Shown here in pieces: positions 1 through 5,983 of a DNA stretch of 15,227 nt. This DNA comes from Candidatus Zhuqueibacterota bacterium 4484_87 (lineage in GTDB: Bacteria > Zhuqueibacterota > Zhuqueibacteria > Thermofontimicrobiales > Thermofontimicrobiaceae), in the NCBI GenBank assembly GCA_002085355.1, contig NATN01000112.1, forward strand, positions 1 through 15,227. The letters run 5' to 3'. The notes beneath the pieces are model-generated. The model did no database searches. It saw only the letters and a program-made list of their open reading frames with translations, and was not told the origin of the DNA. Position 1 is the stretch's first letter, and the number at the start of each line of letters is the position of its first letter. Position numbers and translations under genes: made by a program.

Positions 1-587
1 TTTGGCTGCAACGCCACCGGCAAAATCACATCCGGATAGCGAATGTAGTCAAGATGAATGCCGTCCAGCAGCTCGATTTGAGCCAATTCTGTGACAATTT
101 TTCGGACGTGCTCTTGTGTTTCCGGACGATTGGGACAGAGAAATTTGTAATGGCGGACGTATGCCGGATTAGTGCGCGCTGATTCGCCCAGACGATTGAC
201 GACAAAGGCTTCGGGATATTTTTCTGCAAATTGTTCGTCGCTGTTAGGCATGGTCCACATCCAGCCGTGCACTTCAAACCCGACCTTTTTGGCAAGGGGC
301 AAGATTTTTTCCAAAACAGCTTCCTGCACCTGCAAATAGTCACTGTTGTAAAATGCTTTTTTGCTGTTGTAAATATTGGGCAGAAGACCGGTAATGCCGT
401 GTTCCCGCCATAGATGAAAAGTTTTTTCCCAATCGAGCAGTGTTTTGTTTGCGCTTAAATTGAACCATACCCAATTCATAATTTTTCTCTCTTTCTCGGA
501 GTTGCTAATTAGCCCTGGGCGGAAAAAAGGAAAAACGTTCGCTGTGCTGAAATAAGTAATAAGTTTTAAAAATTGTCTCCGTCTCAT
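1..587 (-). CDS. GHL10-type putative glycoside hydrolase with Tat signal peptide (C-terminus cut by window edge)
   Basis: This is the first 195 residues of a secreted (beta/alpha)8-type protein resembling the GHL10 (DUF187, YngK-like) putative glycoside hydrolases, which are thought to act on extracellular polysaccharide. Its natural substrate is unknown. The best family mark is DGIHLDYIRYPD at residues 175-186; the WMWTMPNS stretch near 109-116 and YPEAFVVNRLGE at 124-135 also fit. I chose ATG at 587 because it adds an in-frame leader MRRRQFLKLITYF, whose RRQFLK matches the twin-arginine consensus, followed by a hydrophobic run. That implies folding before export through Tat. A shorter start, ATG at 479, has a purine-rich GAGAAAGAGAG upstream but would remove the leader. 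The 587 start lies 4 nt after the thioesterase stop, so translational coupling is likely. The catalytic C-terminal half is outside the window. Confidence 0.78.
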   Translation of the reverse strand, partial: MRRRQFLKLITYFSTANVFPFFRPGLISNSEKERKIMNWVWFNLSANKTLLDWEKTFHLWREHGITGLLPNIYNSKKAFYNSDYLQVQEAVLEKILPLAKKVGFEVHGWMWTMPNSDEQFAEKYPEAFVVNRLGESARTNPAYVRHYKFLCPNRPETQEHVRKIVTELAQIELLDGIHLDYIRYPDVILPVALQP

Positions 588-591
588 GTTA

Positions 592-1005
592 TCAATGATT
601 TGTTGTGTCGCTGATTAATAGCTGGCGAAATTTTTCATCCATTGGGATTGGTCTGCCCTGCTTGTTGATGAAAACGCCGCGCAATGTTGCTGCGAAGATT
701 TTATTCCCGGTAGCAGTATTGAAAATTTCCTGTTTCAATATCATACTGGATCGTTTTAGTTTGACTGTTTCCAGCGTGACTTCAAGTTCATCTCCCAAAA
801 ACGCCGGTGAGATATATTTTGCCTGCACTTCGGCGATGACAATATATTTTCCCTGATCTGTAAAATAGGTAAACGGTAGATTTGCTCTTTCCATAAATTC
901 AACGCGGCAATATTCGCAGTAATTCAAATAAACGGCATAATTGACATGCCCCTGGGAATCCAATTCGTAAGAACGTACTTTCAATTTTAGAGAAAATTTT
1001 TGCAT
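592..1005 (-). CDS. Acyl-CoA thioesterase, 4HBT/YbgC hotdog family
   Basis: A 137-residue single-domain hotdog-fold thioesterase that should hydrolyse an acyl-CoA (or acyl-ACP) thioester in the cytoplasm. The signature SYELDSQGHVNYAVYLNY near residues 12-29 matches the 4HBT/YbgC active-site loop, with Asp16 in the catalytic position and His20-Val-Asn following. The length is normal for the family. I chose ATG at 1005 over the adjoining TTG at 1008 because AAGGAG lies 8 nt before the ATG. It is the middle gene of the leftward operon, 29 nt after the nuclease gene and 4 nt before the hydrolase. Nothing in the sequence fixes the acyl chain used, and the neighbours give no metabolic clue. Confidence 0.88.
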   Translation of the reverse strand: MQKFSLKLKVRSYELDSQGHVNYAVYLNYCEYCRVEFMERANLPFTYFTDQGKYIVIAEVQAKYISPAFLGDELEVTLETVKLKRSSMILKQEIFNTATGNKIFAATLRGVFINKQGRPIPMDEKFRQLLISDTTNH

Positions 1006-1034
1006 CAATCTGTCTCCTTCAACGTCAATATTTT

Positions 1035-2153
1035 TCAGAATTCATCGATAGTCAGATATGAAACGCCCATTTCTTTGAGTCTGGTTTTGTCTAATTCGTG
1101 AACATCGGCATTTTCGATGTAACGTTCAAATTCGATGGGAAGCGATCCCATGGAAACAGCGCTCGATTGATTCGAATGAGTCGCGTTCAGTTGCGTGATG
1201 GTTTTTTGTAATGAAAAAACTTGCGGGAAAATTTCGTCAATTTCCCGGATATCCAATTGAATCAAAGTTTCTTTTCTCAAATTGAGCAAGCTAATGGAGA
1301 CCAGTGCTTCAGCCAATTCTTCGTCCGAAATTTTTTCCAGTTCCGAATAAATTTGAGAAAGGGTCAGATCCTCGCAATGGACGGGCGTCAGTCTGAACAT
1401 GTTCCTGGTTTTGATTGCGTGATACTCCGTCTCATTTTTTTCAAGATCAACAACGACAAAGCCGGTAGGGTTGCCCGCTTCATTGAAAGAGGTTCTTTCT
1501 GTGGAGCCGGAATAAATTACGTGGGGTTTGATTTTCAAATATTTGTGATAATGCCCCAGCGCGATGTAGTCGAATTCCTTTTGGAGCGCAGCTTCGGGGT
1601 CGGGAATGTGCTGCTCGTTGAATTCACCCATGGAAAATGATTTGTCGCCTGCCCAGGCGCCGTGGCTGACGAGAATGTGGAAATCGCTCTCCGGTTTAAA
1701 TTTGACCTCGCTAAAGGCCTGCTCCAGTTCTTCTGTCAGCGAACAATGGGGAACGCAGTGAATCAGACATTCGCCGATGCGAAATTGTTGATATTTACTT
1801 TGAAAAGCAGCGTAAACATTGGGCATGAGCGAAAGAGATTCAAAGATCGATCCTGTGGCGCGGATTTTCGGTGTAGAATGATTACCGGAAATTGCAACAA
1901 ACGGAATACCGTTGTTTGTGATTTTCTGAATACCTTCCATGGCAACGGCGATGGCGCGATTGGTAGGACGACTGGTGTGAAATAAATCTCCGGCGTGAAT
2001 GACAAAATCCGGTTTAATCTGCAAAATATCATCGATGACTTGATTCCACGCGTTGTAAAAATCCTGCTCGCGCTGATTAATTCCGGTTTGGGGATCTACT
2101 TTGTAATAGTCAGAATAGCCAAGGTGAGTATCGGAGAAATGGACGAATTTCAT
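1035..2153 (-). CDS. Mre11/SbcD-family DNA repair exonuclease (calcineurin-like metallophosphoesterase)
   Basis: A 372-residue cytoplasmic nuclease of the Mre11/SbcD family. Family members, as dimers with a Rad50/SbcC ATPase, process DNA ends and hairpins using two Mn2+ ions. The full metal-ligand set is visible: Asp8 and His10 (SDTHLG), Asp56 (GDLFH), Asn91-His92 (GNHS), His164 (SHG), and His201 and His203 (LGHYH). Activity is therefore plausible. The phosphoesterase domain covers about residues 1-235; the rest is a less conserved capping and partner-binding region. ATG at 2153 has GGGAG 5 nt upstream. It is the first gene of the leftward operon. No sbcC/rad50 gene is beside it in this window, which is unusual, so the partner may be encoded elsewhere or the protein may belong to a stand-alone subgroup. 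Confidence 0.88.
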   Translation of the reverse strand: MKFVHFSDTHLGYSDYYKVDPQTGINQREQDFYNAWNQVIDDILQIKPDFVIHAGDLFHTSRPTNRAIAVAMEGIQKITNNGIPFVAISGNHSTPKIRATGSIFESLSLMPNVYAAFQSKYQQFRIGECLIHCVPHCSLTEELEQAFSEVKFKPESDFHILVSHGAWAGDKSFSMGEFNEQHIPDPEAALQKEFDYIALGHYHKYLKIKPHVIYSGSTERTSFNEAGNPTGFVVVDLEKNETEYHAIKTRNMFRLTPVHCEDLTLSQIYSELEKISDEELAEALVSISLLNLRKETLIQLDIREIDEIFPQVFSLQKTITQLNATHSNQSSAVSMGSLPIEFERYIENADVHELDKTRLKEMGVSYLTIDEF

Positions 2154-2215
2154 TTTTGCTCCCGAATGTGAAATTAACAGGCAGAGAGGTCAAGTATTTT
2201 ACTTTTTTTAAAGAA

Positions 2216-2246
2216 TGAATTTAACAAATGAAATTGAATTTAACAA
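2216..2246 (-). repeat. 12-bp direct repeat, possibly the promoter of the nuclease operon
   Basis: TGAATTTAACAA occurs at 2216-2227 and again, identical, at 2235-2246 (19 bp apart, close to two helical turns). Read on the minus strand, TTGTTA (2246-2241), a 17-bp spacer and TAAATT (2223-2218) also form a weak -35/-10 pair for the leftward operon. The repeat may therefore be a regulator site, the promoter itself, or chance in AT-rich DNA. Confidence 0.35.
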
Positions 2247-2379
2247 CAAAAAAATGAAGCGAGTTGATTTCGTTGTCAGTTGGTTGGGGGAAGATATTCA
2301 TCACATTTAAGCTGAATAATATTCAATTTTGAAATGACAAAAAATTATTAACTTAGCAAAAAAATAGAACAGTTTTTTC

Positions 2380-2408
2380 TTGATTATTAAGTGAGAATGG
2401 TTTATATT
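2380..2408 (+). promoter_or_regulatory. Sigma70-type promoter for the dehydrogenase gene
   Basis: TTGATT (2380-2385), a 17-bp spacer and TATATT (2403-2408) give a good -35/-10 pair. Transcription would start near 2415, about 57 bp before the ATG at 2472. This supports 2472 as the start codon. The same hexamer pair with the same spacing precedes rpsU at 12204-12232. Confidence 0.6.
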
Positions 2409-2413
2409 TACGG

Positions 2414-2427
2414 TTTCATTAATGAAA
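2414..2427. promoter_or_regulatory. 14-bp perfect palindrome at the transcription start, candidate operator
   Basis: TTTCATTAATGAAA is a perfect inverted repeat starting 6 bp after the -10 box, so it would cover the +1 site. That is a common place for a repressor dimer. No regulator gene is nearby, and short AT-rich palindromes can arise by chance. Confidence 0.35.
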
Positions 2428-2471
2428 AACACGCTAATGGATTTTGTATCAGAAAATTAAGGAGAAACTGC

Positions 2472-3590
2472 ATGGCTCAATACCGAATCGCATGGCTACC
2501 CGGCGACGGTGTCGGGAATGATGTAATGGAAGCGGCTAAAATTGTATTGGATGCGTTCAAGTTTGATGCGGAATATGTACACGGCGATATTGGCTGGGAA
2601 TTTTGGCGTGCGGAAGGCGATCCGTTGCCGAAAAGAACGGTTGAAATGCTGAAAACGACAGATTGTGCGCTTTTCGGTGCGATTACTTCCAAGCCGAAAG
2701 AGGAAGCAGTAAAAGAGTTGGCGCCGGAATTGCAGGGAAAGGGATATGTTTATTCCAGTCCGATCGTGCGTTTGCGGCAGGAATTCAATTTGCGGACCAA
2801 TTTACGCCCCTGTAAAGCGTATCCTGGCAATCCGCTGAACTATCGCGATGATATTGACATCACTGTTTTTCGTGAAAATACAGAAGATTTGTATTCAGGT
2901 GTGGAATTTCATCCTGTGCCTAAAGAAGTCATGGATGTGTTGAATTCCCACCATCCGAAAATGAAGCGATTCGCGGAACAGTCGCCCGATGATGTGGCAA
3001 TTTCTCTGCGAATCATTACCAGACGCGCGGCGCAAAATATCATTCGCGATGCCTTTGAGTACGCAAAAAAACACGGCAAAAAAAATGTGACGATTGTGGA
3101 AAAGCCAAACGTCATTCGGGAAACCAGTGGCTTGATGATTCGCGAAGCGCGGAAGATTGCCCAGGAATATCCGGGAATTGAATTGTGGGAGACGAATATT
3201 GACGCCCAGTGCATGTGGCTGATCAAAAATCCGCAAATTTACGATGTTTTGGTCACTTCCAACATGTTTGGCGATATCATTTCTGATTTGTCCGCTCAAT
3301 TGGTCGGCGGCCTTGGTTTTGCTTGTAGTGGAAACATCGGCGATGATTACGCTGTTTTTGAGCCCACTCACGGCTCTGCGCCCAAATATGCCGGTCAGTA
3401 CAAGGTGAATCCCATAGCTATGCTGCTGTCAGTACGGCTGATGTTCGATTATTTGGGCGAAGGGGAATATCGCGACAGGCTGGAAAATGCCATCGCCAAA
3501 GTGATTCGCGAAGGCAAAGCCCGGACTTATGACATGGGCGGAAATTCAACCACTTTGGATGTAGCGGAAGAAGTTGCCAGAAATATCTAA
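2472..3590 (+). CDS. Isocitrate/isopropylmalate dehydrogenase family enzyme, NADP-type signature
   Basis: A 372-residue beta-decarboxylating dehydrogenase that oxidises a 2-hydroxy acid (isocitrate, isopropylmalate or homoisocitrate type) with NAD(P)+ and a divalent metal. Visible marks are LPGDGVG (9-15), RENTEDLYSG (134-143, with the catalytic Tyr141), KPNVI with Lys211, metal-binding Asp244, Asp268 and Asp272, and HGSAPKYAG (300-308). Lys305-Tyr306 match the E. coli IDH residues that contact the 2'-phosphate of NADP; NAD enzymes usually have Asp-Ile there. The substrate loop SPIVRLRQ (96-103) keeps the Ser and last Arg of IDH but has Ile where IDH has Asn, and it lacks the isopropylmalate dehydrogenase pattern. 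Substrate is thus open, isocitrate being the first guess. ATG at 2472 has AAGGAG 7 nt upstream; the GTG at 2391 lies inside the promoter. No leucine or TCA-cycle genes adjoin it. Confidence 0.85.
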   Translation: MAQYRIAWLPGDGVGNDVMEAAKIVLDAFKFDAEYVHGDIGWEFWRAEGDPLPKRTVEMLKTTDCALFGAITSKPKEEAVKELAPELQGKGYVYSSPIVRLRQEFNLRTNLRPCKAYPGNPLNYRDDIDITVFRENTEDLYSGVEFHPVPKEVMDVLNSHHPKMKRFAEQSPDDVAISLRIITRRAAQNIIRDAFEYAKKHGKKNVTIVEKPNVIRETSGLMIREARKIAQEYPGIELWETNIDAQCMWLIKNPQIYDVLVTSNMFGDIISDLSAQLVGGLGFACSGNIGDDYAVFEPTHGSAPKYAGQYKVNPIAMLLSVRLMFDYLGEGEYRDRLENAIAKVIREGKARTYDMGGNSTTLDVAEEVARNI

Positions 3591-3658
3591 TTTTGTTAGA
3601 AATATTTACCAGAAGAAACTGCATAGAATTTATTTTTCAGGCATCTAAAAGACGACAA

Positions 3659-3686
3659 AGCAGCGCTGTTCCTTGACGGCGCTGCT
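3659..3686 (+). terminator. GC-rich hairpin after the dehydrogenase gene, probable terminator
   Basis: AGCAGCGC (3659-3666) and GCGCTGCT (3679-3686) form a perfect 8-bp stem with a 12-nt loop, 69 bp after the dehydrogenase stop. The tail GAAATTTATTGTTTC is only moderately T-rich, so intrinsic termination may be partial. A second small hairpin, AGCGAA/TTCGCT, lies at 3720-3738. Confidence 0.45.
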
Positions 3687-3782
3687 GAAATTTATTGTTT
3701 CAGATTAGAAAGTCTCGTCAGCGAAGAATAAATTCGCTTTATGAGGCTTAATGCAATATATTTTTAAAAGTATTTTGAGAAA

Positions 3783-5963
3783 TTGGGTAAGAAGAAATTG
3801 AAAAGAATTAAGCTTGCATTAGGTATTCACAATCATCAGCCGGTCGGGAATTTCGATTTTGTTTTTGAAGACGCATATCAACGGGCATATTTACCCTTTT
3901 TGCAAATTCTGGAAAAGCACCCGAAGATTAAATTAGCACAGCATTACACTGGTGTTTTATTCGAATGGCTGCTCAAGCGTGATTCGGAATTCGGAAAGAT
4001 GCTGCGCCGGATGGTAGAGCGCGGTCAAGTTGAAATGATGAGCGGCGGATTTTACGAGCCCATTTTAGTGAATATCCCGGATGAAGATAAACTCGGACAG
4101 ATTGATAAACTCAACCGCTTTGTCAAAGAGCATACGGGTTACAAAGCAAAAGGCCTGTGGCTGGCAGAAAGGATCTGGGAGCCACAGTTACCGAAAATTT
4201 TAGCGCAAACCGGCGCCCGCTATGTGGTAATTGATGATTCGCATTTCAAAACAGCCGGATTGGAAGAAAAAGATCTGTACGGCTATTATCTGACGGAAGA
4301 AACCGGATCGGTGATCAATATTTTTCCCATTAGCGAGCGGCTTCGTTACACCATCCCTTTTGCTGATCCGCAGGAGACGATTGATTTTCTGGCGTCATTG
4401 GCGACTGAGGAAGGCGACAAACTTGTGGTTTTTGCCGACGACGGGGAGAAGTTTGGAATTTGGCCCAATACTCATAAGCATTGCTATGAAGACGGATGGC
4501 TGGAGAAATTTTTCACTGCGCTGGAAGAAAACGCAGATTGGATTGAACTGGTTCATTTTTCCGAGGCTCTGGAGATGCTGCTCCCCCTGGGACGCGTTTA
4601 TTTGCCCACTGCTTCCTATCGGGAGATGATGGAATGGGCGTTGCCATCGCAGGCAATCTTGCGTTACGAGGAATTTGAGCAGCAACTGAAAGAATCTGGG
4701 ATTTTTGATAAATACAAAATGTTCGTCCGTGGCGGTTTCTGGCGGAATTTTCTGGCGAAATATCCGGAATCGAATAATTTGCACAAAAAATCTCTTCGCG
4801 TGAGCAAAAAAGTGCAGGAAGCGAAGCAGAAAAAAAATGCGGACAAAAAATTATTTGAGCAAGCACAGGATCATCTCTGGGCAGGTCAGACGAATTGTCC
4901 TTATTGGCATGGCATTTTCGGTGGTCTCTATTTGAATAATTTGCGCAACGCTGTTTATAAAAATATGATTCAGGCTGAAGAAATACTGGATCGGTTGACT
5001 CATTCAAAAACAGAATACAGCCGTGGCTGGGTTGACGTGGAAAATTGTGACATTGATGCTGATGGCCGAGATGAAATTGTCATTGAGTCAAAAGTTTATA
5101 ATTTATATTTTTCTCCGCATTCCGGCGGCACTTTATTTGAAATGGATTTTAAACCGGCGGCTTTGAATTTGTTGGACACAATGACCCGTCGTCCGGAGGC
5201 GTATCATCAACGGTTGCTGGATTTGGCACAGCAAAAGAAGAAAGGAAACGGCAGCGCTACAAAAAGCATTCATGAAATTGTAACGGTCAAAGAGCCCGGG
5301 CTGGAGAAAAGACTCAAGTATGACTGGTATCGCCGAACGAGTTTCATTGATCATTTTTTTGAGGAAAATACCCGGCTGACTGACGTTGCCAATAGTGAGT
5401 ATCAGGAGATCGGCGATTATATTAATGGCGAATATGAGGCGACTGTCCAAAATAAAAAAGGCAGCGTGCTTCTTTCATTAAGCCGGCTCGGCAATGTGCT
5501 GAAGAATGGCATAAATTATCCTGTAAAGGTAACGAAAAATATTGAAATTTTTGCCAAAAAATCGATTTTGAAAGTTACCTATGAACTGGAGAATAAAGCT
5601 GCTGTTCCGCTGAATTTGTGGTTCGCAATGGAAATGAATTTTGCGCTTCTCGCCGGTAATGCACCTGACCGATATTACTATTTTGATCAAAAATTCGATG
5701 GCGGTGCACATCTGGCAAGTCAGGGCGTTGTCCCGGGAGTGAGGAAGATGGGCTTGAAAGATGATTGGATGAAAGTAAATGTGCAACTTGAGTTTGATTC
5801 AGTAGCTGATGTGTGGCGTTTTCCCATTGAAACGATTTCTCAGTCCGAGGGCGGTTTTGAGCGGGTTTATCAAAGTTCAGTTGTACTGCCAAACTGGAAA
5901 TTTGAATTGGAAAAAAATGAAAAACGGCAGTTTGCCGTAAAAATAGATATTGTCACTTTTTAA
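3783..5963 (+). CDS. GH57 glycoside hydrolase, probable 4-alpha-glucanotransferase/alpha-amylase
   Basis: A 726-residue retaining GH57 enzyme acting on alpha-1,4-glucans, most like the Thermococcus 4-alpha-glucanotransferase group. It has no signal peptide, so it probably works on glycogen or maltodextrin in the cytoplasm. Visible marks are HNHQP (16-20), GGFYEP (88-93), WLAERIWEP (126-134) with nucleophile Glu129, ADDGEKFGIW (218-227) with acid/base Asp220, and RNFLAKYPESNNLHK (321-335). The C-terminal beta domain (about 410-726, DUF1926 type) contains DIDADGRDE (423-431), which looks like a calcium loop. The residue two before Asp220 is Ala, where I recall His in characterised glucanotransferases. 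No ATG precedes residue 73, so the start must be TTG: either 3783 or 3798. The latter would give an N-terminus close to archaeal homologues. It is followed at 20 bp by the S41 protease gene. Confidence 0.9.
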   Translation: MGKKKLKRIKLALGIHNHQPVGNFDFVFEDAYQRAYLPFLQILEKHPKIKLAQHYTGVLFEWLLKRDSEFGKMLRRMVERGQVEMMSGGFYEPILVNIPDEDKLGQIDKLNRFVKEHTGYKAKGLWLAERIWEPQLPKILAQTGARYVVIDDSHFKTAGLEEKDLYGYYLTEETGSVINIFPISERLRYTIPFADPQETIDFLASLATEEGDKLVVFADDGEKFGIWPNTHKHCYEDGWLEKFFTALEENADWIELVHFSEALEMLLPLGRVYLPTASYREMMEWALPSQAILRYEEFEQQLKESGIFDKYKMFVRGGFWRNFLAKYPESNNLHKKSLRVSKKVQEAKQKKNADKKLFEQAQDHLWAGQTNCPYWHGIFGGLYLNNLRNAVYKNMIQAEEILDRLTHSKTEYSRGWVDVENCDIDADGRDEIVIESKVYNLYFSPHSGGTLFEMDFKPAALNLLDTMTRRPEAYHQRLLDLAQQKKKGNGSATKSIHEIVTVKEPGLEKRLKYDWYRRTSFIDHFFEENTRLTDVANSEYQEIGDYINGEYEATVQNKKGSVLLSLSRLGNVLKNGINYPVKVTKNIEIFAKKSILKVTYELENKAAVPLNLWFAMEMNFALLAGNAPDRYYYFDQKFDGGAHLASQGVVPGVRKMGLKDDWMKVNVQLEFDSVADVWRFPIETISQSEGGFERVYQSSVVLPNWKFELEKNEKRQFAVKIDIVTF

Positions 5964-5983
5964 AAAAGGATGGGTTTTTACAA

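Larger units (their letters stand above)
2154..2471. promoter_or_regulatory. Divergent AT-rich intergenic regulatory region
   Basis: This 318-bp gap separates the leftward nuclease operon from the rightward dehydrogenase gene. It holds a sigma70-type promoter for the rightward gene (2380-2408), a 14-bp palindrome over the expected transcription start (2414-2427), and two copies of TGAATTTAACAA facing the nuclease gene (2216-2227 and 2235-2246). I see no coding sequence: a GTG-initiated extension from 2391 is open but starts inside the promoter spacer. Confidence 0.6.

Noticed and set aside
1221..1985. Long plus-strand open frames (139 and 107 codons) opposite the nuclease gene
   Set aside because: They lie fully antisense to a gene with all its family motifs, and have no recognisable domain or initiation signals.
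2391..2471. Upstream GTG extension of the dehydrogenase (27 extra residues)
   Set aside because: The GTG lies inside the spacer of a good promoter, the extra residues do not look like the family N-terminus, and ATG 2472 has AAGGAG at ideal spacing.
4513..5007. 164-codon minus-strand frame opposite the GH57 gene
   Set aside because: It is a shadow of the conserved GH57 catalytic domain; the product has low-complexity, unfamily-like composition.
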